Positions 44,949 through 53,417 are shown, counted from the first letter of the stretch. The stretch: 64,000 nucleotides of DNA from Streptomyces sp. XM4193 (GCF_023072595.1 NZ_JALLGK010000008.1:186001-250000); one strand, 5' to 3'. A program made the numbers and translations. The notes: generated by a model not told the origin, from the letters alone.

Positions 44949-46633
44949 GCGGGCACCTCCGAGGTGTTCAGCGCCCGGGCGACCTGTTCGACCGTGAGCC
45001 ACTCCCCCGGGCTCAGGACCTTCGCCACCTGAGGCGCGAACGCCGGTGAGGAGACGACGACTTCGGCGGTCGGGCCGTCCGCGACGACTTCGCCCTCGGC
45101 CATCACCACCACCCGGTCGGCCGCCCCTGCCACGAACTCCACGTCGTGGGTGGCGACCACCACCGCCCGCCCCTCGGCGGCCAGGCCGCGCACTACCTCG
45201 GTGAAGCGCTGCTTGGCCCGGTAGTCGAGCCCTCTGGTCGGCTCGTCGAGCAGTACGACTCCGGGGGCGGCGACGAGCTGCACCGCGAGGACGAGCGCGA
45301 GCCGCTGCCCCTCGGAGAGGTCGCGCGGATGACGTTCGCCGGGAATCCCCGGGGCCAGGGAGTCCAGCAGCTCCCGGCAACTGCCGCCGGGCGCACCGGA
45401 CTCCAGGTCGCCCTGTGCGCACTCGGCGTCGACGCTCTCCAGATAGAGCAGGTCGGCGGCGGTCTGCGGCACGAGGCCGACCAGTTCGCGCGCCCGGGCG
45501 GCGGAGACCTCGGCCGGGTCCTCGCCGGCCACCCGTACGCTGCCCGACCGCCGGGGGCCGGAGCCCTGGAGCGCCCAGAGCAGGGAGGACTTGCCGGAGC
45601 CGTTCCGGCCCATCAGCGCGACCACCTCACCGGGCTGAAGGCGCAGGTCCACCTCCCGCACGGCGATGACGGGACCGTAGGAGACGACCACCGCGGCTGC
45701 CTCCAACACCGTTGCCGCGGCGCTGTGTTCGGGCCTCGCGGACCGCCCCCGCCCCGCGGCGGACGGGCCGGCGGGCAGGGCGGCGGGTGGGCCGGCGGGC
45801 GGGGCGGCGAGTCGCTGACGCAGCTCGGCGGCCGACCGGCGGGCGTCGCGGACCGACAGCGGCAGCGGCTGCCACCCGGCCAGGCGCCCCAGGCGCACCA
45901 CGGGCGGGGCGATGTCGCGGTGCACGCCGCCGCCCAACTCCGCCATCAGGGAGGCGGGTTCGCCGTCGAGCACCCGGCCGTCGCCGGGCAGGTACAGCAG
46001 TCGGTCGGCGTACTGCATGACCCGCTCCATCCGGTGCTCGGCCACGAGCACCGTGGTACCGAGGTCGTGGACGAGGCGGATGATCGCGGCCAGCACGTCC
46101 TCGGCCGCCGTGGGGTCGAGCGCGGAAGTCGGCTCGTCGAGGACCAGTACGGCGGGGTGGGCGGTGAGCACCGAACCGATGGCCACCCGCTGCTGCTGCC
46201 CGCCGGAGAGCGTACGCAGCGCCCGGTGCCGCAGTTCAGCGATGCCGAGCAGGTCCAGGGTCTCCTCGACACGTTTGCGCATCACCTCCGCGCTGACGCC
46301 CAACTGCTCCATTCCGTAGGCGAGTTCCTCCTCGACCGTGTCGGTGACGAAGCCGGCGAGCGGGTCCTGTCCGACGACTCCGACCAGATGCGCGAACTCC
46401 TGGGGCGGCTCGTCCTGTGTGCTCTGCCCGGCGACGCTGACCCGGCCGCGGAGGTGACCGCCGGTGAAGCGGGGCACGAGCCCGTTGACCGCACCGAGCA
46501 GCGTGGACTTGCCGACCCCGGTGGGCCCGGCGATCAGGCACAACTCCCCTTCGGGTATGTCGAGTTCGACCGATTCCAGAGTCGGCCGCTCGGCGTCCGG
46601 ATAGACGAGCGTGACTTCTTCGAAGCGGATCAC
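44945..46633 (-). CDS. ECF transporter energising module: double ABC ATPase
   Basis: 562 residues with two complete nucleotide-binding domains. First: GPTGVGKST, LSGGQQQR, VLVLDEPTSALD. Second: GRNGSGKSS, LSEGQ, VVLLDEPTRGLD and VVATHD. An Ala/Pro/Gly linker (about 275-305) joins them. This is the fused A/A' unit that drives group I/II ECF vitamin transporters. Start GTG 46633 after AAGGAG; overlaps the T-component gene by 4 nt upstream and the S-component gene by 4 nt downstream. Confidence 0.94.
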   Translation of the reverse strand: MIRFEEVTLVYPDAERPTLESVELDIPEGELCLIAGPTGVGKSTLLGAVNGLVPRFTGGHLRGRVSVAGQSTQDEPPQEFAHLVGVVGQDPLAGFVTDTVEEELAYGMEQLGVSAEVMRKRVEETLDLLGIAELRHRALRTLSGGQQQRVAIGSVLTAHPAVLVLDEPTSALDPTAAEDVLAAIIRLVHDLGTTVLVAEHRMERVMQYADRLLYLPGDGRVLDGEPASLMAELGGGVHRDIAPPVVRLGRLAGWQPLPLSVRDARRSAAELRQRLAAPPAGPPAALPAGPSAAGRGRSARPEHSAAATVLEAAAVVVSYGPVIAVREVDLRLQPGEVVALMGRNGSGKSSLLWALQGSGPRRSGSVRVAGEDPAEVSAARARELVGLVPQTAADLLYLESVDAECAQGDLESGAPGGSCRELLDSLAPGIPGERHPRDLSEGQRLALVLAVQLVAAPGVVLLDEPTRGLDYRAKQRFTEVVRGLAAEGRAVVVATHDVEFVAGAADRVVVMAEGEVVADGPTAEVVVSSPAFAPQVAKVLSPGEWLTVEQVARALNTSEVPA

Positions 46634-47919
46634 TGCACGTTCTCCTTCGTGGGCGCGGCCTCGTCGGCGGGCCCGTCCGCGGCGGCTCGCGGAGGTGAAC
46701 TCCCGTACCGATGCGCGGTGTTCGCACCGGCGCCGGCCGTCGACCGTCCGACTTCGGTTGCCGGCGGCCCGGTGGGGTGTGTGGGCGGGGGCGGCGGTGC
46801 GAGCCAGGCCGGGAGGACGCCGAGCAGGACGGCGACGGCCGGCAGCAGGGAGACCTCGGGCCAGCTGAGCGGGGACAGCGAGGGATAGAGGTTCGCCGGG
46901 TCGACGCGGGTGGTCAGGTACATCAACGCACCCGTCCCCAACCCCGCGCCCACCACCAGGAGTTCACCCGCTCGCCAGCCGTCCGGCCGGTAACGGCTGC
47001 GACGCACCCGGCGACCGCCGAGCAGAAAGCCGACGACGGCGACCGCGAGCCCGGCGACCAGGAGCGGCCCGCCCATGTAGACCGGGGTGGAGGAGTCCAT
47101 CACCCCGTACAGCCCGGCGCACACGCCCAGCAGTCCGACCAGCACCAGGAAGCCCGTCAGCAGCCGGGTGCGGGCGGGCACTCGTCCGGTGCGCCCGTAC
47201 CCGTGCGAGGCCATCGCGGCGGCCAGTGCCAGCGAACGGTTCAGTGCGTCCTCCAGCACCGGGATGACGATGCCGCGCAGCGCCCGCATGCCCTTCTGCC
47301 GCCCGCCGCGCAGCCGTCGGGCCCGACGCACCCGGGCGACGCTCTCGATGAGCTGGGGCGCGACCGTCAGCGCCACCACGACCGAGGTGCCGACCTCGTA
47401 CAGCGCGCCGGGCAGCGCCTTGAGCATCCGCTTGGGGTTGGCCAGCGCGTTGGCGGCGCCGATGCAGATGACCATGGTGGCCAGGCGCAGCCCGTCGTAG
47501 AAGCCGCCGAGCAGCTGCTCGGCGGCGACCGGCCCGAACAGCCGTATCCCCGCCGCCCATTCGGGCAGCGGGATCTGCGGCAGGGTGAAGAGCACGGTGT
47601 CGCCCTGGCCGCCGCCGAAGACGATCCGGAAGCCCACCCGCATGACCACGATGAACGCGCCGAGCATCAGGTACATCCGGAACGCCAGCGCCCACGGTGC
47701 GTCCGTGCGGCGCTGGACGACGACAAAGCCGGCGACCGCGAGGATCATCGCCAGCAGCACCGGGTTGGTGGTGCGGCTGGCCGCGGTGGCCAGGCCGAGC
47801 GCCCACAGCCACCAGGCACCGGGGTGCACGGCGCGCGGCAGCTGTGGGCCCAGGAGGCGGGGCCGGACAGCGCGGTCCCGGCCGGGGCGCGGGTCCGCGC
47901 CGTGCGGAGCCCGGCTCAC
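46630..47919 (-). CDS. ECF transporter T component (transmembrane coupling protein)
   Basis: 429 residues. Family helices VHPGAWWLWALGLATAASRTTNPVLL at the start, cytoplasmic coupling helices with the Ala-Arg-rich signatures VARVRRARRLRGG and AAAMASHGYGRTGR, then additional C-terminal spans and a Pro-rich tail. The coupling helices transmit ATPase motion to the S component. Start GTG 47919 overlaps the DUF4430 gene stop by 4 nt (GTGA), so translation depends on it. Confidence 0.9.
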   Translation of the reverse strand: MSRAPHGADPRPGRDRAVRPRLLGPQLPRAVHPGAWWLWALGLATAASRTTNPVLLAMILAVAGFVVVQRRTDAPWALAFRMYLMLGAFIVVMRVGFRIVFGGGQGDTVLFTLPQIPLPEWAAGIRLFGPVAAEQLLGGFYDGLRLATMVICIGAANALANPKRMLKALPGALYEVGTSVVVALTVAPQLIESVARVRRARRLRGGRQKGMRALRGIVIPVLEDALNRSLALAAAMASHGYGRTGRVPARTRLLTGFLVLVGLLGVCAGLYGVMDSSTPVYMGGPLLVAGLAVAVVGFLLGGRRVRRSRYRPDGWRAGELLVVGAGLGTGALMYLTTRVDPANLYPSLSPLSWPEVSLLPAVAVLLGVLPAWLAPPPPPTHPTGPPATEVGRSTAGAGANTAHRYGSSPPRAAADGPADEAAPTKENVQ

Positions 47920-48989
47920 GCCGGTGTGCCGGTGTCCGCGCTAGCCCTGCGCCTGCGCCAGGCGCCGAAGCCGGCGGCGGTCGCCAGCAGCGCGACCGCG
48001 CCCAGACCGGCCGCGGTTCCCATGGGCAACTCCCGCTCGGCAGCGGTGGGTTGCAGCCCGTCGTCCCCCTCGCCGGTCCAGGCGGCGTCTTCGGTCGGCT
48101 GCTTGTCGGCCCCGCCCAGCGGGGTGTCGGAGGCCGTGGGCTCGTCGCCCGGGCCGCTCTTCCCGGCGTCCCGGTCCTCGTCGGTGTCCTTGTCGGCGCC
48201 GTCGTCCTTGCCGTCCTTGTCCTTCTCCGCGGCGCCGGCGGTGCCGGTGGTGCCGTCGTCGGAGTTCGCCTTCCCGCCGTCGGACGGGGACCCGTTGTCG
48301 CCGCCGCCGGACGTACCGCCGGTCCCCGCGCCGCCGGTGCTGCCCGAACCACCGGAGCCGCCGGCGGAGTTGCCGCCCGAACCGCCGGAACCGCCGGAGC
48401 CGCCGGAGCCGTTGCCGGCCGGACGGGTCGGGGAGACGCCGGGCGGCGGGTTGGTGTCGGCCGTCTTGTCCTTGGAGAAGGACCAGCCCTCGAAGCTGCC
48501 GGGCGGCGGCTTGCGGTTGGTGACGCCCCACTGGCTGTAGGTCCAGTTGCCCGCGTTCGGCGAGTGCCAGTACGACCAGTAGGCGCTGGCGGGCGGGGTG
48601 TCGATGCACGGCTCGCTGTCCGGGCCCGGCTTGCCCTCGATGCGGCAGATGAACGATTCGCCCCAGCGGTTGGTGCCGGTGATCTGGATGCCGGCGTTCT
48701 TCAGCGCGGTGAGGCCGGTCGCCTGGTCACCGGGTGCGCACCGCACGATCGTGGTGCCGCCGAGCTCCTGGAAGTCGATCACGACGGTGACTCCGTCGCT
48801 GTCGGGGCAGAAGCCCGCACTGCCCCGGTCAGGGTCGACCGCCACCGCGGCGGGCGCGCTGACCAGTCCGAAGCCGGCCGATCCGACGACCAGCGCGAAG
48901 GCCGGCAGCAGCGACCGGAGCCCGTGGCGCCACCCGCGGCGGGCGCGGACGCCCGGCCTGCGGTCGGGAGAGGAGGAGTGGAGGTTCAT
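47916..48989 (-). CDS. Surface-anchored DUF4430 protein (transcobalamin beta-domain type)
   Basis: 357 residues. Signal peptide (LRSLLPAFALVVGSAGFGLV, then AVA-VDP), one DUF4430-like domain (VTVVIDFQELGGTTIVRCAPGDQATGLTALKNAGI ... FICRIEGKP ... YWSYWHSPNAGNWTYSQWGV), a long Gly/Ser/Asp/Lys linker, and a C-terminal membrane helix followed by RRRR. The domain matches the C-terminal beta-domain that closes over B12 in intrinsic factor and transcobalamin; the tryptophan/tyrosine-rich YWSYWH segment is typical. Two pairs of cysteines. Overlaps both neighbours by 4 nt. Cobalamin binding is inferred. Confidence 0.84.
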   Translation of the reverse strand: MNLHSSSPDRRPGVRARRGWRHGLRSLLPAFALVVGSAGFGLVSAPAAVAVDPDRGSAGFCPDSDGVTVVIDFQELGGTTIVRCAPGDQATGLTALKNAGIQITGTNRWGESFICRIEGKPGPDSEPCIDTPPASAYWSYWHSPNAGNWTYSQWGVTNRKPPPGSFEGWSFSKDKTADTNPPPGVSPTRPAGNGSGGSGGSGGSGGNSAGGSGGSGSTGGAGTGGTSGGGDNGSPSDGGKANSDDGTTGTAGAAEKDKDGKDDGADKDTDEDRDAGKSGPGDEPTASDTPLGGADKQPTEDAAWTGEGDDGLQPTAAERELPMGTAAGLGAVALLATAAGFGAWRRRRASADTGTPA

Positions 48990-50548
48990 GCGCGGCCGCC
49001 CTTCGCGGTGGACCTGGTCTGCCGGGTGACGCGGTGGAGCACCGTTCCCAGGAGGAGGAGCACCACCGCGGCTGCCGCGTACGGGAGCGTGCCGGTGCCC
49101 GACTTCGCGAGGGCGCCGTTCCCGTCCGTCGGGTTCGCCGCCGGGTCGTGGCCGCCGACGGTGTTGGTGCCGGCGTTGGTGCCCGAACTGCCGTTCACCG
49201 CACCGGAGTCGGCGTCCGGGGCGACGCCGCCCGTACCGCCCGTACCGTCGTCGCCGCCGGGGCCGGCGGAGGCTCCGCCCGCGGCCGTGTCGCCGCCGCC
49301 CGCGGTGCTGCCGCCCTCGGAACCACCGTCCGCGCCGCCGCTGTCCGTACCGCCGCCGCTCGTACCGCCGTTGCCGCCGCCGCTGTTGCCGGGGCCGGGG
49401 TCCGGGTCGGTGGTGCCGATCTCGGCGAGCGAGAGGCCCGTGGTGACCAGCAGCGCCTGCGGGGTGGCACGTCGCCACTGGTCGCGCTGGAACTCGGCGA
49501 TCCCGTCCGTCCGGGCCGACTCCAGGGACTCGGTGTTGTAGGCGACGGCCCCGATGTCGTCGGCCGCCTTGCCCGCGGTGTCGGCGGCGAGTTGGTGTTC
49601 CAGCACCCAGTCGGCGGCACGGTCCGCGGCGTCCTGCTCGCCGCCGGCGGCGAGCGCCTGCCCGGCCAGCCCGGTGCTGTTGGTGTTGGAGCCGGTCGTG
49701 GGCCCCGATCCGCCGAACGAGCCGTCCGCGCGCTGCTGTTCGAGCAGCCAGCGCACCCCCTGGCGGGCTGCGGCGTCGGCGCCGTCCGCGCCCTCGTCCG
49801 CGGCTGCCAGCAGTGCCTGGACGGCGATGCCGGTGGAGTCCGGGTCGAGCACGGCCTCCGCGCCCTGGCTGTCGCAGTCGCCGGTGACCTCGGAGCCGCC
49901 GAAGGCGTAGGGGTAGAGCCGGAACCCGCCGGCCGAGCACTGCTGGTCGACGAGGAAGTCGACGGTGCTCTGCGGGACTTCGCCGCTGCGGGCGAGGCCG
50001 AGGACGGCGAGCGCCTGGGCGAAGGTGTTGCTGTTGTCGGTGGACGGCGGGTCGACCCGGTCCTTGACCCGTCCGTGCTCCGGGCCGGCCTCGGGGCCGG
50101 CGATCAGGTCCAGCGTCTCCTGCCGGAGGTCGTACTCGCCGAACGCGCTCGGGTCGGACTCGGTGACGACGGCCGCGTAGAGCAGCTTGGCGGTCGCGCC
50201 GGCGATGCGCTGACCGGGCTCGCCCCAGGCGTCGTTGCTGTTGTAGTCCCGCACGTGCAGCTTGAGTTGCTCGGTGACGCGCTCGGCTGCCGCCCGGTCG
50301 GCGCCGGTCGCCTCCAGCGCGATCAGGGTGTCGATGGTCAGGCCCCAGTCCGGGCCCGCGCCGAGTCCCGGGATCCCGCCGTCGACCAGTTCACCGGCCT
50401 GCCAGCGTGCCGCCGCGACCGCGGCGTCCGTGTGTTCGGCGGGGCCGGCCGCCGCGGCGGGGGCGGTGAGAACCGATCCGGCGAGCAGCAGCGAGGTCGC
50501 CGCGGCGGCGACAGCGGCCACCGCGGCCCTGGGTCTGACAGTGGTCAT
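48986..50548 (-). CDS. Surface-anchored alpha/alpha-barrel protein, transcobalamin barrel type
   Basis: 520 residues; first gene of the operon. Signal peptide (VAAVAAAATSLLLAGSVLTA), toroid repeats (NSNTFAQALAVLGLARSG, CSAGGFRLYP, DPDSTGIAVQALLAA, RADGSFGGSGPTTGSNTNST, GLAGQALAAGG), a Gly/Ser/Asp-rich stalk of about 110 residues, then LAKSGTG, a hydrophobic helix and a basic tail. LAKSG resembles the LAxTG sorting signal of class E sortases but has Ser for Thr. Paralogue of the last gene in the operon. Start ATG 50548 after AAGGGG. Likely first B12-contact protein on the cell surface. Confidence 0.85.
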   Translation of the reverse strand: MTTVRPRAAVAAVAAAATSLLLAGSVLTAPAAAAGPAEHTDAAVAAARWQAGELVDGGIPGLGAGPDWGLTIDTLIALEATGADRAAAERVTEQLKLHVRDYNSNDAWGEPGQRIAGATAKLLYAAVVTESDPSAFGEYDLRQETLDLIAGPEAGPEHGRVKDRVDPPSTDNSNTFAQALAVLGLARSGEVPQSTVDFLVDQQCSAGGFRLYPYAFGGSEVTGDCDSQGAEAVLDPDSTGIAVQALLAAADEGADGADAAARQGVRWLLEQQRADGSFGGSGPTTGSNTNSTGLAGQALAAGGEQDAADRAADWVLEHQLAADTAGKAADDIGAVAYNTESLESARTDGIAEFQRDQWRRATPQALLVTTGLSLAEIGTTDPDPGPGNSGGGNGGTSGGGTDSGGADGGSEGGSTAGGGDTAAGGASAGPGGDDGTGGTGGVAPDADSGAVNGSSGTNAGTNTVGGHDPAANPTDGNGALAKSGTGTLPYAAAAVVLLLLGTVLHRVTRQTRSTAKGGRA

Positions 50549-50689
50549 CGGGGCCCCTTCGGGACACTCGGGGTCCACACCGAGTGCCGAATCCCCCTGT
50601 CGCACCGGAAGACCCCGGCGCGCGTCCCGTGGCGAGAGCACGGGGCGGAGCGGCAGGGGTCCGTAGCGGCCGGGAGGGCCGGACTCCAC

Positions 50690-50835
50690 GCTGTAGACCT
50701 GACAGTGGGAAGCAGTGCACGTCGCACGGCAGGTAGCCCGACTCGCAGCGGTGTTGCGCTGCTCACGGTTGCAGGTCAGCGCCGGATTCCCACCGGCTTC
50801 CCCTGGCCATGTACGCATGGAGTTGTGTGACGCGG
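50690..50835 (-). promoter_or_regulatory. Cobalamin riboswitch
   Basis: Minus-strand core: GGGAAGCCGGTGGGAATCC (50802-50784), then the B12 box CTGACCTGCAACCGTGA (50779-50763), then GAGTCGGGCTACCTGCCG further on (about 50743-50725). These are the invariant parts of the class in the right order and spacing. Ends are approximate. About 150 nt separate it from the first ATG (50548), with a possible hairpin CCCGTG/CACGGG (50626-50644) between. Expected to switch the whole transport operon off when B12 is ample. Confidence 0.95.
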
Positions 50836-50861
50836 ACGGCGGAACACCGCCCTCCGTTTTT

Positions 50862-50879
50862 GTCTGTCCACGGACAGAC
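50862..50879. promoter_or_regulatory. 18-bp palindrome upstream of the riboswitch
   Basis: GTCTGTCC-AC-GGACAGAC, perfect, flanked by TTTTT. It lies upstream of the riboswitch on the minus strand and about 220 bp upstream of the plus-strand gene at 51102, so it may be an operator for either transcript. Confidence 0.6.
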
Positions 50880-51101
50880 GTAACAAGCCATACCGTACAG
50901 CCGCCCTCATCCCGCCCGCCAGAGCGGCCGACCGGCCGACATCGAGCCGTGATCCGGCGAACCTCCCGGTGCACGACCGGACTTCGGACCCCGCTGAACG
51001 GTTCCGGCGGGAGAATTTTGCGAACGCGGGCATAGACAGCGGGAGTTGGCGACGTCTGAAGGGTGACCCAATGGCCACCACCCTCTTCAGGGAGTCCGCA
51101 G

Positions 51102-51758
51102 ATGACCGAGCACCGTCCCGTCCACACCCGTCGGCGCGCCGTCCGAGGAGCGGCAGCCGCGGCGGCCGTCGCCGCACTGCTCTTCGGCGCCGCCGCCCCC
51201 GCCGCCGCCACCCCCGCCGGCGCCGCCCACCCCCACGGCCACTCGACCGAACGCGCCGGAACCGAGGCCGGCGGTACACAGGTCGACGGAGCGGCCTCGG
51301 TGCGCGGCGGACTGGAGGTGATCGAGCTGGAGCCGTACGAGGCGCTGGACATCGCCGACGACTGGCAGCTCGGACTGCTCCCGGAGGGCCGGCAGAACTA
51401 TGTCCTCTCCTCTCCCGGGCAGTTCGAGGAGAGCGTCGAGAGAGCGAAGCAGCAGATCGGCGACGACATCCGCCCCGACAGCACCAGCCTGCACGTCGGC
51501 AGCGAGCAGGGCGAGGTCCAACTCATCGCGGGCGCCTGGCGGTTGGCCGAGGCACCGATGGAGATCACGGTGTACATCGAGGAGGGAATCGGCTACACGG
51601 CACAGCTCGTGCAGCTGCCCGGCAACCCCGGCTGGGGCACCTTCCACCTGGACACCTCCGGCATCGAGGGCCTGAAGAGCTTCGAGGTGGTCGCCAAGGA
51701 CGCGGACGGCAAAGTGTTCTCCCGGCACTCCTACTCGCCCAGGGGTGGCGTGAAGTAG
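51102..51758 (+). CDS. Secreted protein sharing a domain with the nearby anti-sigma-like protein
   Basis: 218 residues. Arg-rich N-region then signal peptide (AAAAAAVAALLFGAAAPAAA). The mature domain (about 80-215) has QNYVLSSPGQFEESV, GDDIRPDSTS, GAWRLAEAPMEITVYI, LVQLPGNPGWGTFHLDTSGI and VVAKDADGKVFSRHSY. The same ordered motifs occur in the outer domain of the protein at 52539-53345 (QNYLLEPGQ, GDNIRPDSMS, GAWRHEGPLTITVDI, LPGRPGWGVYHVDTGL, TARDADGEVFD). No known family. Start ATG 51102 after GGGAG. Followed by a strong terminator. Confidence 0.82.
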   Translation: MTEHRPVHTRRRAVRGAAAAAAVAALLFGAAAPAAATPAGAAHPHGHSTERAGTEAGGTQVDGAASVRGGLEVIELEPYEALDIADDWQLGLLPEGRQNYVLSSPGQFEESVERAKQQIGDDIRPDSTSLHVGSEQGEVQLIAGAWRLAEAPMEITVYIEEGIGYTAQLVQLPGNPGWGTFHLDTSGIEGLKSFEVVAKDADGKVFSRHSYSPRGGVK

Positions 51759-51769
51759 CAGTCGGATCA

Positions 51770-51808
51770 GGGGAGTCGGGCACGGAACAGGGGCGTGCCC
51801 GACTCCCC
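51770..51808 (+). terminator. Strong hairpin terminator
   Basis: Perfect 15-bp stem GGGGAGTCGGGCACG / CGTGCCCGACTCCCC with 9-nt loop, 12 bp after the stop. Separates the secreted-protein gene from the sigma-factor operon. Confidence 0.9.
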
Positions 51809-51885
51809 GCCGCACGGGCGCCCGGCAGCGCCCGCGAAGTGCCGAACGTACGGACCGGACGTCCGAGGTGTGGAGTTGCGCAAGG

Positions 51886-52392
51886 GTGAAGACAGACACG
51901 GAGGACGACTTCCGGTCGTTCGTCACCAGCCGCTGGCCGCGAATGGTGCGCACCGCGTACCTGCTCACCGGGCACCACCAGGACGCGGAGGACCTGGTGC
52001 AGACGGCGCTGGTCAAGGCGTACACCCGGTGGTCGCGGGTGCGGGAGTCCCAGGACCCGGACGCCTATGTCTGGCGCATCATGATCAACACGAACATCGA
52101 CAGGCTGCGCCGGATCCGGCTGCGCGAATGGCTCACCCACTTCCTGCCGGACACCGCGGGCCCGGACACCACCGATCAACTCGCCGAGCGCGGCGTGGTG
52201 TTGGCGGCTCTGCGGCAACTGCCGCCGCGCCAGCGGGCAACGGTGGTGCTGCGCTATCTGGAGGACCGCAGTGAGAGCGAGGTGGCGGCGCTGCTGGGCA
52301 CACACGTCGGCACCGTGCGGAGCCAGACCGCCAAGGCGCTCGCCCGACTGCGGCGGGAGCTGCCGGCCATGACGGCGGCGGGACAGCCGTGA
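51886..52392 (+). CDS. SigE-family RNA polymerase sigma factor (ECF type)
   Basis: 168 residues. Region 2: FRSFVTSRWPRMVRTAYLLTGHHQDAEDLVQTALVKAYTRW. Region 4: LRQLPPRQRATVVLRYLEDRSESEVAALLGTHVGTVRSQTAKALARLRREL. This is the actinobacterial SigE-like ECF subgroup, usually paired with a membrane protein gene downstream, as here. GTG 51886 has only a distant GGAG, so start or initiation mode is slightly uncertain. Likely regulated post-translationally by the next gene product. Confidence 0.92.
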   Translation: MKTDTEDDFRSFVTSRWPRMVRTAYLLTGHHQDAEDLVQTALVKAYTRWSRVRESQDPDAYVWRIMINTNIDRLRRIRLREWLTHFLPDTAGPDTTDQLAERGVVLAALRQLPPRQRATVVLRYLEDRSESEVAALLGTHVGTVRSQTAKALARLRRELPAMTAAGQP

Positions 52393-52538
52393 CGGCGCGG
52401 AAGCACGATGGCGCGCACGGCCCCGGCGACGCGCGGGGACCCGGCGACGCGCGGGGACGACGGGACACCCAAAGGCGGCGGGACGCGCACGGGCACGGCA
52501 CCGCGCGGGGGCGACGGGACGGAGCGGAGGAGCACGTC

Positions 52539-53345
52539 ATGGAAGAGGAAGACCGGGCCGACAGGTCCGAACTCGACGCGCTCGGTGCGGCGTTGCGCAG
52601 TGAGGCGGACGGCGTACGTGCGGGAACTCCTCCGGTGGAGGCGGTCCTGCGGCGCGGAAGGTCGCGGCGGGCACGGCGCCGGGCAGCGGCGTGCGGTGCC
52701 GTGTTCGCCGTCGCCACGATCGCCATGGCCCTCACCGCGGGCCCGCGGCTGCTCACCTCCGAACCGGCGCCGCCGCCGTCCGCCACCTCCACCGCCGACG
52801 ACGGTGACGGTGACGACAGCGGTCGGGACGAGCGGGGCGCCGACACCGACCGTCCCGACAGCGGTGACGCGAAGCCTCCGACTCCCGTCGCGCCAACGGT
52901 GGTTCAGCCCGACGAGGCGTACCCGGTGCCCGGCGGCGGACGCCTCGCGCTGCTCTCCACCGGCGCCCAGAACTACCTGCTGGAGCCGGGGCAGATCGAC
53001 GAGGAGGAGTTCGCCGGGCGACTCGACGCGCGCCGCAGCCCCGCGATCGGCGACAACATCCGCCCCGACAGCATGAGCGGCTCGTCGGCGGGCTCCACCG
53101 GCCGAATGTGGGGCGCCTGGCGCCACGAAGGACCGCTGACCATCACGGTGGACATCGGCGGCGAGGAGTTCCCGGCGGAGCTCTACTCCCTGCCCGGCAG
53201 GCCCGGTTGGGGCGTCTACCACGTGGACACCGGCCTGGGGGAAGGCGTCGACAGCTACACCGTCACCGCCCGGGACGCCGACGGCGAGGTCTTCGACGTC
53301 ATGACGTCCGGGCCGCCTCCGCCGGACGGCGAACGGCAGCCGTGA
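52539..53345 (+). CDS. Membrane-bound putative anti-sigma protein with outer sensor domain
   Basis: 268 residues from ATG 52539, chosen for its GGAGGAG site; a longer frame from GTG 52389 overlaps the sigma stop (GTGA) but encodes only Arg/Gly/Asp repeats. Short acidic cytoplasmic part (MEEEDRADRSELDALGAALR), one span (AACGAVFAVATIAMALTAG), Asp-rich linker, then an outer domain of about 140 residues that is a paralogue of the secreted protein at 51102. No zinc anti-sigma motif is visible. Role as anti-sigma is inferred from position and topology. Confidence 0.8.
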   Translation: MEEEDRADRSELDALGAALRSEADGVRAGTPPVEAVLRRGRSRRARRRAAACGAVFAVATIAMALTAGPRLLTSEPAPPPSATSTADDGDGDDSGRDERGADTDRPDSGDAKPPTPVAPTVVQPDEAYPVPGGGRLALLSTGAQNYLLEPGQIDEEEFAGRLDARRSPAIGDNIRPDSMSGSSAGSTGRMWGAWRHEGPLTITVDIGGEEFPAELYSLPGRPGWGVYHVDTGLGEGVDSYTVTARDADGEVFDVMTSGPPPPDGERQP

Positions 53346-53417
53346 GCGGGCGGGGTGGACCGGTCAGGCTGAGCCGGACCTGACTGAGGCGCCCGCGGTG
53401 TTCTCTAGGGTGGCCCG

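Noticed and set aside
52389..52538. N-terminal extension of the anti-sigma-like protein from GTG 52389 (GTGA overlap with the sigma gene)
   Set aside because: It encodes only repeated Gly-Asp-Ala-Arg units, while ATG 52539 has a strong GGAGGAG site; kept as an alternative start only.
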